Shown in pieces: positions 27,974-36,530 of a stretch of 64,000 nucleotides of DNA. Below the pieces are notes generated by a model. The model worked only from the letters and a program-made list of their open reading frames with translations. It was not told the origin of the DNA and made no database searches. The position numbers and the translations under genes are program-made. Numbering within the stretch: position 1 is the first letter of the stretch; each line of letters opens with the position of its first letter. The stretch is taken from assembly GCA_958295835.1 (NCBI GenBank), contig OY282378.1, positions 1,071,001 through 1,135,000 on the forward strand. The letters run 5' to 3'. This DNA is from an uncultured Gammaproteobacteria bacterium. Lineage in GTDB: Bacteria > Pseudomonadota > Gammaproteobacteria > HK1.

Positions 27974-28493
27974 CTTGCAGATGGCGCCGCAGGGCGTATC
28001 GGGATGGATCTCCTTCCAGGGTGAAGTCGAGATCTTCCGAGTAGCGCGGCGGGGCGAATGGCATGGGCGAAGGCCAGGGCCGAGAGGCCGCTGACGCAGG
28101 AGTCCGGTGCGAGCCGGTTCGCCACCAGGAAGGGATGGGGGATGCGTTTTCGCCAGGGCGGCGCCAGGGCTTACAGGCCACGGCGGAGCTGCTGCACCCG
28201 TCCGGCGCTCACCCAACGAGAGAGCTGGCGCCGGACGTGGGCGGGATCGCCCGGGCCGGCCAGGAGCAAGCCCGTCTCGAACACCGGCTCCTCGGCGACG
28301 ATGGCGATCAGATCCTGGAATTTCATCGCGGCAATTTGCCAGAGATGGCGAGTTGCTGCGACATTCAGGCGCTTGTGTATCCTCCCCGAGGCGCAGACCG
28401 CGATGCTCCATCGCTGCCGGGAGAGGTTGCGGATCGACGGCATCCGGTGCCTGCCGGCTCAGGACTTCCTGCGCCGGATCGGGGTATGTTGGC
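27974..28493 (-). pseudogene. Collapsed copy of an AbiEi/AbiEii locus
   Basis: This is near-identical to parts of 33541-34583. The AbiEi-like frame starts at 28326 (MKFQDLIAIVAEEPVFETGL) but hits a stop codon at 28171, after 51 residues, where the other copy reads TAT-GCT. The frame then continues to FAHAI, where an internal deletion of about 0.5 kb joins it to the middle of the AbiEii frame (RYSEDLDFTLEGDPSRYAL). It ends in unrelated sequence after RRHLQ. It encodes neither a complete antitoxin nor a complete toxin. Confidence 0.85.
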
Positions 28494-28547
28494 CAGCGTG
28501 CGCATTCCGGTGGAGTCGATCACCCATTCCGGGTTGAAGCCGATCAC

Positions 28548-28607
28548 CGAATCCGAGCGGTGGATGGGGCCGGACTGCGCGACGGCGACGACGAGACAGC
28601 GGGACAT
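28548..28607 (-). pseudogene. Possible N-terminal scrap of a nitrilase-family gene
   Basis: A start at ATG 28607, with GAGGAGC about 9 bases upstream, encodes MSRCLVVAVAQSGPIHRSDS, resembling the N-terminus of carbon-nitrogen hydrolases (typically ...VAVAQ.GPI.R..S). The similarity stops after about 20 residues, at the AbiE block border. Weak; based on pattern memory only. Confidence 0.25.
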
Positions 28608-28756
28608 GGCAGCGCTCCTCGAAGTGGGGATGACGGTTCGCCGTATCGAATCGGATTCGGGTTTGGGTTCGGGGTAAACCCGCATCTGCTCGCCCATGAA
28701 CACGGATCCCGTGTTACGTTGATGCCGTGTCCGGACAAGGGCGGACATCTCTGGGG

Positions 28757-28877
28757 CGGGAGGTCAACGTCGGCGCGGGCGCCATCACCTGCAACTACGA
28801 CGGCGCGAACAAGCACCGCACGGTGATCGGCGACCGTGCCTTCGTCGGTTCCGGCGTCGAGCTGGTGGCCCCGCTAG
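28757..28877 (+). pseudogene. glmU: glmU 3' remnant, first piece (before the IS)
   Basis: The frame reads [20 protein letters not shown] and on to [12 protein letters not shown], the left-handed beta-helix acetyltransferase end of GlmU (N-acetylglucosamine-1-phosphate uridyltransferase). All upstream GlmU sequence, including the uridyltransferase domain, is missing. The frame is cut at CTAG (28874-28877) by an IS1634-like element and resumes at 30947. The working glmU must lie elsewhere, since the enzyme is essential. Confidence 0.85.
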
Positions 28878-30942
28878 CCCATCTTTACCACCCCACCCCA
28901 CAATATCTCATTGCATCATACAGTTACGATGTTCGAGGTCGGCGAGTGGCACTACAATCGTGTGCCCGAGGGTCGTTCAGACGAGGGTTTTGCAGATCCC
29001 TCCGGGTGCGTGGTCGATGCCCAGGGCCTCGTAGATGGCCTGTTGGGAGGGTTCGGCACGGGTGGCTTTGCGCACGTGCAGGGTGCGCCCGTCGGCGCGT
29101 CGGAAGGTGGCGGTGATGCGCTGCTGCCCTTCGAGGATTCGGCGAAGGGTGGTCCAACGGGCGCACTGGCCGGTTTGGCGCAGGCGCCGGCGAATCACCT
29201 GGACGAGTTGATAGGCGATGACGGTGATGAACAGATGGCCCTCGGCGCGGATGGGCTTGTGGTGATAGATGGGGCGCAGGCCGAGTTCGGATTTCAACGA
29301 GCGGAACACGGCCTCGATGTCGGTGAGGGTGAAGTAGGTGCGCCACAGGGTGGATTCGTCCCAATCGGTTTGATTGGTGCGCAGGCAGTACACGCCGGGG
29401 TGGGTCAGCATGGAGCCGGGGAGCGGGCGGCGGGTGAAGCGCACGGCGGTGACGCGCTCGCCGGTCTCGTCGGTGTCGAGTTCGATGTCGTAGTGTTGGG
29501 CGACGCCGCGGCTTGTCTCTTTGAGCCGCCCGATGCGCTGCCAGACTTGGTCGGTGCGTTTGTGGGTGCGGGGTTTGGACAGCCCGTCGGAGAGCCGGGT
29601 GAGGGCGGCCTCGAAGCGTTGGGCGAAGCGCTCGACGATGGCGCGCTCCTTGGCGGCGCGCGCTTCGGAGAAGCAATACAGGCGCACTTCCTGGCCGTCG
29701 TCGCTGAGGACCTTGTGCAGATGCACGCGGTGATGGGAGGCGGTCTCGATGGACAGCGCCGCGTCGGCGTCGAAGTGGCGGGTGCGTTCGCGGCTGACCA
29801 CCAGGTAGCGGTATTGGTGCTCGCGCAGCCAGCGCACGCGGTCTTCGGTGGCGATGCCGCGGTCCATGACCACCAGGGCGCCGCGCGGGGCGTTGAGGGC
29901 GTCGAGCATCTGGGCGAGGGTGTGATGTTCGCGCACGTTGCCGGCGAAGACTTGGGAGCGGCGCACGAAGCCGCTGGCGTCGAGCACCAGTCCCAAGGTG
30001 AGCAGCGGGCAGTCGGTGCGTTTGTCCTTGGAGTGTCCGCGCCGGGCCTTGGGTTGTCCGCTCGCCTCGCCCTCGAAGTAGGTATTGGTCAGGTCGTAGA
30101 GGGTGACGGTGGGGTGGAGGTCGAACAGGTCCATCGCCCGGTCGAAGAGGTGGTGCTCGATGGCTTCGCGGTGCGCCATCAGCGCATCGGAGGCGCGGTA
30201 CAGTCGCATCGGCCCCATCATCTCGAAGTCCACGCCCAGGAGTTCGCCCAGGGCGCTGCGCTCGCCCAGCCAGCGCCGGGTGGCGCGCTCGGAGCCTGGC
30301 CGGGCCATGCGCGCGATGATGGAGCCGATGGCGGCGGAGCGTACCGACGCCCCGATGCCCAGTGCTTCGAGCCGCGTGCGCAGGCCGAGCTGGTCCATCG
30401 CCCACAGGGCGGCGTGCTCCACGCCGACCGAGCGGGGGCGAATCAGTTCCAGGGAGTCGACGTCGACGGGTTGGAAGTCGTGCCTCTGGCTCGCCGGCGA
30501 GGATGCAGCGCCGATGCGCTCACCGGCGAGCAGCAGCGCGGTGATGCGTTGGGCGTGTGATTCGAGCGCCGGGGGGCCATCGGGTGGCAGTGGTAGCTGA
30601 CCGGCGAGGAGTTCGTCGATGCGCCGGCACAGCACCGGCCACTCGCTTGGTGCGATGTCGAAGTGCCGTCCCAGGTTGAGCAGGGTGCGTTGGCGCACCT
30701 TCGAGCCGGTGCGCTCGGAGCGCACGAGGCGGAAGGTGAAGTGCTCGCCGATGCTGCGGGTACGGGTGCGGCGGATGAACATGGACGCAGGGTAGCGGCG
30801 GGCGGGATGTGGTGCAACAGAGAGAATTCATTTTATGGCACTACATCTGCCTCTCCGACGACACATCAATCACCTACACGCGAAAATCGGCGAAATCGCG
30901 ACGAATCCCCACCCAATTGCGGCTCGCAGTGGTAAAGATGGG
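28878..30942 (-). mobile_element. IS1634-family insertion sequence, 2065 bp
   Basis: The ends are exact inverted repeats: CCCATCTTTACCAC at 28878-28891 and its complement at 30929-30942. Both are flanked by CTAG (28874-28877 and 30943-30946), the apparent target duplication. Removing the element and one CTAG restores the glmU frame (VAPL-VVGEGA). CTAG is itself palindromic, so the duplication could be read one base longer or shorter. Confidence 0.9.
28977..30782 (-). CDS. IS1634-family transposase
   Basis: A 601-residue DDE transposase (IS4-like superfamily). Recognisable parts are [11 protein letters not shown] (first Asp region), [36 protein letters not shown] (second Asp) and the C-terminal [20 protein letters not shown] segment with the catalytic Glu. 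The frame is intact with ATG at 30782, so the element could still move. Confidence 0.92.
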   Translation of the reverse strand: MFIRRTRTRSIGEHFTFRLVRSERTGSKVRQRTLLNLGRHFDIAPSEWPVLCRRIDELLAGQLPLPPDGPPALESHAQRITALLLAGERIGAASSPASQRHDFQPVDVDSLELIRPRSVGVEHAALWAMDQLGLRTRLEALGIGASVRSAAIGSIIARMARPGSERATRRWLGERSALGELLGVDFEMMGPMRLYRASDALMAHREAIEHHLFDRAMDLFDLHPTVTLYDLTNTYFEGEASGQPKARRGHSKDKRTDCPLLTLGLVLDASGFVRRSQVFAGNVREHHTLAQMLDALNAPRGALVVMDRGIATEDRVRWLREHQYRYLVVSRERTRHFDADAALSIETASHHRVHLHKVLSDDGQEVRLYCFSEARAAKERAIVERFAQRFEAALTRLSDGLSKPRTHKRTDQVWQRIGRLKETSRGVAQHYDIELDTDETGERVTAVRFTRRPLPGSMLTHPGVYCLRTNQTDWDESTLWRTYFTLTDIEAVFRSLKSELGLRPIYHHKPIRAEGHLFITVIAYQLVQVIRRRLRQTGQCARWTTLRRILEGQQRITATFRRADGRTLHVRKATRAEPSQQAIYEALGIDHAPGGICKTLV

Positions 30943-30946
30943 CTAG

Positions 30947-31077
30947 TGGTCGGCGAGGGAGCGAACATCGGCGCGGGCTCCACCGTCACGAAGGACGCGC
31001 CGGCCGGCCGGCTCACGGTGGCACGGGTGCGCCAGACCGTCGTATCCGGCTGGAAACGCCCTGCCCGGAAGCCCTGA
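30947..31077 (+). pseudogene. glmU: glmU 3' remnant, second piece (after the IS)
   Basis: Continues the GlmU acetyltransferase domain: [19 protein letters not shown], then [20 protein letters not shown] and a TGA stop, the normal GlmU C-terminus. It joins in frame to 28877 once the IS and one CTAG are removed. Confidence 0.85.
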
Positions 31078-31241
31078 TCGAGCGATCCGGAGCGCCGGGT
31101 CACCCTTTGCCGATCACGCTCCCCGATTCCTTCGGAAGGGGATTCCGGCGGCGGAGGGACCCGGGCGAAGCGACCACGACACCCTCCGGAAGCGCCCCCG
31201 AGCTTTCCGGAACATATACTCGTCGCGAGGAGGGAACGGCG

Positions 31242-32465
31242 ATGGCGACATTCAACGGTGGTCCCGAGCTGACCCGAGAGGAACTCGAATCGATCCGCGC
31301 CCCGGTCGAGGAGGCGCTGACCCTGCCCGCGCGGGCCTTCACTTCGGATGCGTTCTTCGATCTCGAGGTGAAGCGGATCTTTCACCGCCACTGGATGGCG
31401 CTCTGTTTCGAGGCGACCCTGCCCAACCCCGGGGACATGCGTCCGATCGAGTTGTTCGGCCAGCCGCTGGTGCTGGTCCGTGGCGACGACGGAACCCTGC
31501 GGGCCTTTCACAACATCTGTCCCTACGACGGCTGCCTCGCGGTGCGCACAGAGCAGCAGGCGGCGACGGGGATCGAGGTCTACTACCACGGCTGGCGCTA
31601 CGATCTGCGCGGTCGCCTCCGCGCCATTCCCTACTGGGACGGCACGCCGGCGGGACGACTTGCCGCACTCGGCGGACGCAACGCCGATCTCTCGGAGATC
31701 CCTTCCGAATGCCGGCTCGGCATGCTGTTCGTGGACCTTGGGGGGGAGGCGGGACGGCTCGACGACCACTTGACGCCGCTCTACCGCTTGCTCGACGAGT
31801 ACGATCTCGACCACGCGGTCCCGGTCGAGGACGACGACACCCTGGCCCGCACCGGGCGCATCGTCGAGGGCAATTGGAAGACCTACATCGAGAACGCCGC
31901 GATCAACATCCTGCACGAAGGCTTCACCCACGAGGCCTACCGCCGTTCACCCGACGTGCCGCGGGCGCGCGAGGGCGAGAAGACCTTCTTCACCGTGCGC
32001 GAAGGCGCGCTCCTCGCCTTCGGATTCCAGATGCGCGACGTGGCGAGCACTTATGCGTCCGGCGGCGGCACCCCGCACCTCGGCCGCTCGCGCACCCGCC
32101 CCCCGGCCAAGGGATTCTTCGTCACCCTGTACCCGAACGTCGCGATGCCGATCCGGGTGAACATGTTCCGCCTCGGGATCTGTCTGCCGGAAGCGCCCGG
32201 CCGCAGCCGGATCTTGCAGTGCAGCAACTTCCATCGCGACGCGCCCGCGCACTCCGACTTCCCCGCCTACCACCGCGGGCTCGCCGAGCGCTACGAACGG
32301 GTCTACGAAGAAGACCGGATCGCGATCGAGGCGGTACAGCGCGCGCGGAGCTCGCCGGTGTGGCAGCGGCACTTCTATTCCCCGTTCTGGGACGAGCTCC
32401 ACCACAGGCTCGACAACCTGGTGGCCGACGACCTCTCGCCACCCCCGGATACCGCGAGGAGGTAA
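31242..32465 (+). CDS. Rieske-type non-haem iron oxygenase alpha subunit with degenerate cluster motif
   Basis: A 407-residue protein with the ring-hydroxylating oxygenase alpha-subunit plan. The N-terminal Rieske region (about 50-150) contains NICPYDGC and VYYHGWRYDLRG. The usual C-x-H and C-x2-H ligands are only half present: the first His is Tyr and the second Cys is Val. The catalytic domain keeps the mononuclear iron motif NILHEGFTH (His-x4-His) after NWKTYIENA. It may be a divergent oxygenase without a normal [2Fe-2S] centre. ATG 31242 has a strong GAGGAGGGA site upstream. No ferredoxin or reductase gene is adjacent. Confidence 0.75.
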   Translation: MATFNGGPELTREELESIRAPVEEALTLPARAFTSDAFFDLEVKRIFHRHWMALCFEATLPNPGDMRPIELFGQPLVLVRGDDGTLRAFHNICPYDGCLAVRTEQQAATGIEVYYHGWRYDLRGRLRAIPYWDGTPAGRLAALGGRNADLSEIPSECRLGMLFVDLGGEAGRLDDHLTPLYRLLDEYDLDHAVPVEDDDTLARTGRIVEGNWKTYIENAAINILHEGFTHEAYRRSPDVPRAREGEKTFFTVREGALLAFGFQMRDVASTYASGGGTPHLGRSRTRPPAKGFFVTLYPNVAMPIRVNMFRLGICLPEAPGRSRILQCSNFHRDAPAHSDFPAYHRGLAERYERVYEEDRIAIEAVQRARSSPVWQRHFYSPFWDELHHRLDNLVADDLSPPPDTARR

Positions 32466-32533
32466 CGACCAGGACAGATACTCAATCACCCCAGAGTCCT
32501 ATCTATTTACAATACATCAGGGGTTTGAACTAC

Positions 32534-32815
32534 ATGGAAACCTATCCGATTCATCCTGGAGAGCATCTGGCGGAGATCCTCGAAGAGCTCGGGATCAGCC
32601 AGTACCGCTTGGCGAAGGCGATTGGCGTGCCTCCGCGCCGCATCAACGAGATCGTCCATGGTCGCCGATCCGTCACCGCGGACAGCGCGGTACGAATTGG
32701 GCAGGCTCTCGGCATGACCCCCGAGTTCTGGATCAACCTGCAAGGTCTGTACGACCTCGATCTCGTTCGCGCATCGACCGACGTCGGCAGCATCGAGCCG
32801 CTTGTTGCGGCGTAG
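32534..32815 (+). CDS. HigA-family antitoxin (XRE DNA-binding), orphan
   Basis: A 93-residue protein of the HigA/VapI type: PIHPGEHLAEILEELGISQY, helix-turn-helix (YRLAKAIGVPPRRINEIVHG) and the typical tail (ALGMTPEFWINLQGLYDL). It would bind and neutralise a RelE-like HigB toxin and repress its own promoter. No higB is found upstream, where it usually lies; the preceding gene is the Rieske oxygenase. A TACAAT hexamer at about 32509 could serve as a -10 element. Confidence 0.85.
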   Translation: METYPIHPGEHLAEILEELGISQYRLAKAIGVPPRRINEIVHGRRSVTADSAVRIGQALGMTPEFWINLQGLYDLDLVRASTDVGSIEPLVAA

Positions 32816-32938
32816 CTGGCGCCCCGGCGGCCGGGCGCAGCCCGAGGGCCAGAGTCGGCGGCATCGCGGCACTCGCTACCGCGTAGCCAGCTTCCGGCTG
32901 GCACTCCCGGCGGCCGGGCGCGGCCCGAAGGACGAATC

Positions 32939-33135
32939 TCGCCTGTGGTCCGTCCAGGCCCGTGCCATCCGCAACCTCGAACGTTCGTTCGCCAACGCCG
33001 GTCCCCGTGCCCTCATCCCGATGGCCACCGGCTCCGGCAGACCTTCACCGCCGTCAACGTCGTCTGCCGCCTGTTCAGACAAGCCGGGGCCGGGCGCATC
33101 CTGTTCCTGTTGGACCGCGCCAACCTCGCCCGGGG
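32939..33135 (+). pseudogene. Fragment of a type I restriction enzyme HsdR, frameshifted
   Basis: The first frame gives RLWSVQARAIRNLERSF and RALIPMATGSG, then one base is missing and the next frame gives TFTAVNVVCRLFRQAG and RILFLLDRANLAR. Together these are the Walker A region of an HsdR-type DEAD helicase; the lost base lies inside the GSGK(T) motif. The nuclease domain and the rest of the motor are absent. Confidence 0.7.
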
Positions 33136-33208
33136 GTTCCGTAGCAAATCGAGCCGGGGGATGGTCGGCGATCGTCCGAAGAACGCTTCGAGTCGGTGGC
33201 GGTTGAGA

Positions 33209-33784
33209 TCATCCACGGGCGCGGCAAGGACGGGCGCTTCGTCGAATACGTACTCGCGGCCTCGCTGCTGGAGCAGTCGGACGAGTTCCGGGGACCTGAG
33301 GTCCCGTTTCGTGGACCGGAGTGGCGCTCCGGATCAGACTACCCCCGATGGTTGCATGAGTCAGAGACCTGTCATTCCCCCACTTTCCGGGGCAGGCTCC
33401 GCGAAAGCGGGTCAACTCCAGAGACAGACCAAGCTCGTGCAGCAGGCCGGGGAAACGCACCACCGCGCTGTGCACCGCACGATGTTCCCGGACGCGCAAC
33501 TCGACCCGGTACTGCTCGGCCAAGAGCTCCGTGCGAACGGCTTGCAGATGGCGCCGCAGGGCGTATCGGGATGGATCTCCTTCCAGGGTGAAGTCGAGAT
33601 CTTCCGAGTAGCGCAGCAGGGCGAAGAGAAAGCGCAGGCAGGTGCCGCCCTGAAACGCCAGCGAGGTCATCGCGCCGGCGCGTTGCAGCGCGCCGAGGAT
33701 GCGCGCCTGCAAGTACTCGCGGACCACGTTCCGCCCCCGCAGGGGTTCGCACCCCCGAACCAGCGCCCGGAGATGATCCTTCAC
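33209..33784 (-). pseudogene. AbiEii-type toxin (nucleotidyltransferase), C-terminally broken
   Basis: Starts at GTG 33784, overlapping the stop of the AbiEi gene (GTGA). The first ~115 residues match the AbiEii/MenT nucleotidyltransferase family: VREYLQARILGALQRAGA, FQGGTCLRFLFALLRYSEDL with the GG(T) and SEDLDF catalytic motif, and TLEGDPSRYALRRHL. After about residue 118 (LGLSLELTRFRG) the frame becomes unrelated low-complexity sequence and ends at 33209 (191 codons), whereas family members are about 250-300 residues. It is probably inactive as a toxin. Confidence 0.7.
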
Positions 33785-34416
33785 AGCGTCTCGTACTCCG
33801 GCAGGCGATCGGCCAGATCGCGGACGTGTCGGGCCGCCCGCGCAAGCTTCGGCGTCGCGCACCTTGCCGCGAACGCGCCCAGGGTGTCCATGCACAGAGC
33901 GTCGAAGTCGAGGCGCAATTCCCGCAGATACGCCTCGTCGTCGCCGCCGGGTTGCAGATGGACGGCATCCAGCAACGCCTTCTCCGGAGCCGCCACGAAC
34001 GCCTGCTGGTCTTCGCCCAGGTCCACCTGCCGGTAGCCGAACAGAAGTCCGGCTTTCAGATGGCGGAACGAATAGCGTCCCAGGGGCAGCTTGCGGACGT
34101 GCGGCCGCCGGGCGGTGACGCTGATCACCTCGGCGACGTACTTGGGAATGGCATGGGCGAAGGCCAGGGCCGAAAGGCCGCTGACATAGGAGTCCGGCGC
34201 GAGCCGGTTCGCCACCAGGAAGGGATGGGGGATGTGTTTTCGCCAGGGCGGCGCCAGAGCATAGAGGCCACGGCGGAGCTGCTGCACCCGTCCGGCGCGC
34301 ACCCAACGAGAGAGCTGGCGCCGGACGTGGGCAGGGTCGCCCGGGCCGGCCAGGAGCAAGCCCGTCTCGAACACCGGCTCCTCGACGACGATGGCGATCA
34401 GATCCTGAAATTTCAT
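33781..34416 (-). CDS. AbiEi-family antitoxin
   Basis: A 211-residue protein starting MKFQDLIAIVVEEPVFETGL: an N-terminal winged-helix domain (VRRQLSRWVRAGRVQQLRRG) and a C-terminal AbiEi domain (PHPFLVANRLAPDSYVSGLSALAFAHAI; ALLDAVHLQPGG). AbiEi represses the abiE promoter and counters the AbiEii nucleotidyltransferase toxin in type IV toxin-antitoxin/abortive infection systems. Here its partner toxin is truncated. A damaged copy of the same locus lies 5.6 kb to the left. Confidence 0.85.
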   Translation of the reverse strand: MKFQDLIAIVVEEPVFETGLLLAGPGDPAHVRRQLSRWVRAGRVQQLRRGLYALAPPWRKHIPHPFLVANRLAPDSYVSGLSALAFAHAIPKYVAEVISVTARRPHVRKLPLGRYSFRHLKAGLLFGYRQVDLGEDQQAFVAAPEKALLDAVHLQPGGDDEAYLRELRLDFDALCMDTLGAFAARCATPKLARAARHVRDLADRLPEYETL

Positions 34417-34745
34417 CGCGGTAATTTGCCAGAGATGGCGAGTTGTCGCGACATTCAGGCGCTTGTGTATCCTCTCCGAGGCGAAGACCGCGATGCTCCA
34501 TCGCTGCCGGGAGGGGTTGCGGATCGACGGCATCCGGCGCCTGGCGGCTCAGGACTTCCTGCGCCGGATCGGGGTCTGTTGGTTTGCGTTGCGGCGTTGA
34601 CGGTCCCGTTCCCGAATGAGATCGGCATCGCGTCCGCCACGCCATCCTGGACGTCCATGCATGGTGGCGTAGCGCACAGGCAGGCTTGACGCTGCCCGAA
34701 TCCTTGCTCCAGAATCTGACCAAATTGGTCACATGTTCGATCGAG

Positions 34746-35036
34746 ATGGCAGAGTCTCCTTCACGTCACACGGCCCACCCTCCCCTCCCCCGCTGGAAGC
34801 TGGGAGAAGCCAAGGCACGGTTCAGCGAGGTCGTCCGTCTCGCCGCCGCAGGCCAGCCGCAACGGGTAACGGTGCATGGCCGCGACGCAGTAGTCGTCGT
34901 TGGGGCGGATGAATTCGACCGCCATCGCGCTCCGACGGAATCCAGCTTGCATGAACTCTTGTCCCGCTCTCCGCTGAATCGATTGGACTTCTCAGGCGAA
35001 TCCGTCCGGAGCCCGGTCCGCGAGGTCGACTTTTGA
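34746..35036 (+). CDS. Phd/YefM-family antitoxin
   Basis: A 96-residue protein with the Phd fold: WKLGEAKARFSEVVRLAAAG, then QRVTVHGRDAVVVVGADEFD, and a C-terminal toxin-binding tail (SLHELLSRSPLNRLDF). It overlaps the following PIN toxin by four bases (TTGA), the standard toxin-antitoxin arrangement, and is expected to autoregulate the operon. Confidence 0.88.
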   Translation: MAESPSRHTAHPPLPRWKLGEAKARFSEVVRLAAAGQPQRVTVHGRDAVVVVGADEFDRHRAPTESSLHELLSRSPLNRLDFSGESVRSPVREVDF

Positions 35037-35458
35037 GCAGATGGCTGCTCGACACCAACGTCGTATCCGAGCTGCGCAAGACCAATCCCAACCGTCGGGT
35101 GAAGGCGTGGGCGGATGCGCAGATCCCGGCCGCCCTTTTCCTGAGCACGGTGACGCTCGCCGAAATTCGGTATGGGATCGAAGGCCATCCGGACCATCGG
35201 TTTCAGGCGGAACTCGCCACATGGCTCGATCAGGTACTGAGGCCGTGGTTCGCGGGCCGTATCTTCGCCGTAGACGAGGAAGTGATCCTGGAGTGGCGGC
35301 GCATGGTGGCTCATGGCCGGAAACAGGGCATCACCTTCAGCCAGCCGGATCTGTTCATCGCGGCCACCGCGCAGGTCCACGACCTGACCATCTGCACCCG
35401 AGACGAGAACGACTTCCGAAAGGCGGGAGTCGCCGTCTTCAATCCGTGGACGGAATAA
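35033..35458 (+). CDS. PIN-domain toxin (VapC/FitB type)
   Basis: A 141-residue PIN nuclease with all acidic positions visible: LLDTNVVSELRK (Asp 7), TLAEIRYGIE, and the C-terminal pair in FSQPDLFIAATAQVHDLTIC plus TRDENDF. It probably cleaves tRNA or rRNA when free. The start is TTG 35033, overlapping the antitoxin stop. The pair appears intact, unlike its neighbours. Confidence 0.9.
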   Translation: MSRWLLDTNVVSELRKTNPNRRVKAWADAQIPAALFLSTVTLAEIRYGIEGHPDHRFQAELATWLDQVLRPWFAGRIFAVDEEVILEWRRMVAHGRKQGITFSQPDLFIAATAQVHDLTICTRDENDFRKAGVAVFNPWTE

Positions 35459-35873
35459 GCGCCGCTGCGGAGCATCGCTGCGCCGGATGGCGCCGGTCCT
35501 CGAAGCCGAGGGCGATCGTACTTCTCATGGCTCCACTCCGTTCCGCCTCAGCCGTCCGCAAATGCTCGCCACGCCGCCCTTGTCCGTACCGGGTCCCGGG
35601 TGGGGGCGGTGAAAGACGCGCCGGTACGTCGAACAGACGTACGCCGATGCGGGAACCTTTTCGCTCGCTGATTTACGCCCCCCAACCCGCCCCCGACTTG
35701 ATGAGTAACGCCTCGACATCCCTCCACGGGATGTTGCCGCCGGCCGGATGAATGAAGATGGAGGCGAGGGTTCTTGCGTGACGACGTTTCATGGTGAAAC
35801 AGCACCACAAAACGATACCAATTCAATCGAGCGAGATGTTTCCGGACGCCCGTGTATCGCGGCGCATCGCCGA
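35459..35873. other. Intergenic between toxin-antitoxin loci, no gene recognised
   Basis: No frame resembles a known protein. It separates the intact Phd/PIN pair from the damaged vapBC pair and likely contains the promoter of the latter. Confidence 0.4.
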
Positions 35874-36139
35874 ATGCGAAGCACGGTGCGTATCGACGAC
35901 GATCTCATGGCCGAATTGAGGGCGCGCGCCCGTGCCGAGCGGCTGTCCATGACACGCCTGCTCAATCGGATGCTCCGGGCCGGTCTTGCGGTATCAAGCC
36001 AACCCGGTGGGGAACACGAACGGTACGAGGAAATGACCGTCCGGATGGGACCCCCCGGGTCGAGATCGACAAGGCGCTGTCTCTCGCAGCCGAGTTCGAT
36101 GACGAGGAAGTCCGGCGCAAGATGTCGTTGCGTCAATGA
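35874..36139 (+). pseudogene. VapB-like ribbon-helix-helix antitoxin, frameshifted
   Basis: The frame from 35874 reads MRSTVRIDDDLMAELRARAR and RLSMTRLLNRMLRAGL, a ribbon-helix-helix DNA-binding domain. At the run of six C near 36050 the expected VRMG.P.VEIDKALSLA tail shifts into another frame, where it reads VEIDKALSLAAEFDDEEVRR and stops at 36139. A single-base change thus separates the DNA-binding and toxin-binding parts. The tail frame stop overlaps the start of the toxin gene (ATGA). Confidence 0.8.
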
Positions 36140-36402
36140 AAGTCGTTGACGTCAACGTGCTCCTCTACGAGGTCAACGAGGACGCGGATCGGCACGTGGT
36201 ACTCCGCCAGTGGTGGGAGGATGCGCTGAACGGAGACGAATCGGTGAGGCTGCCATGGATCGTCGTGTCGGGATTCCTGCGCATTTCGACGAATTCGAAG
36301 GTGGACTTGAAGCCCATGGTGATTGTTGAGTGGCAGATGGAGCACATAAACGCGGTTCAGAAGTCATGCATCTCGTCGCCTAGGGTCAGCCGCAATAGGT
36401 GA
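36136..36402 (+). pseudogene. VapC-like PIN toxin, truncated
   Basis: Begins MKVVDVNVLLYEVNEDADRH, the PIN N-terminus with the first catalytic Asp, and stays PIN-like to about ISTNSKV (36300). The later acidic residues are missing and the frame ends after 88 codons in unrelated sequence, so the nuclease cannot be active. It was the partner of the frameshifted VapB. Confidence 0.8.
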
Positions 36403-36530
36403 CCGTGCATGGCCACGACGCAGTGGTAGTCGTCAGCGCAGATGAATTCGACTGCCTTCGCGCAGCGACGAAGATTAGCTTGTATGAGTTATTGCTTAAT
36501 TCGACGATAGATGTACTTAACATTCATAAA
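36384..36530 (+). pseudogene. Second Phd antitoxin remnant
   Basis: The sequence matches the Phd gene at 34850-34960: VTVHGHDAVVVVSADEFDCL and ISLYELLLNST against VTVHGRDAVVVVGADEFDRH and SSLHELLSRSP. The preceding codon has become TAG. It is a duplicate scrap, attached directly to the 3' end of the TIR-STAND gene. Confidence 0.7.

Noticed and set aside
28911-30560. A 549-codon plus-strand frame opposite the IS1634 transposase
   Set aside because: Antisense shadow caused by high GC; the minus-strand frame is a recognisable transposase.
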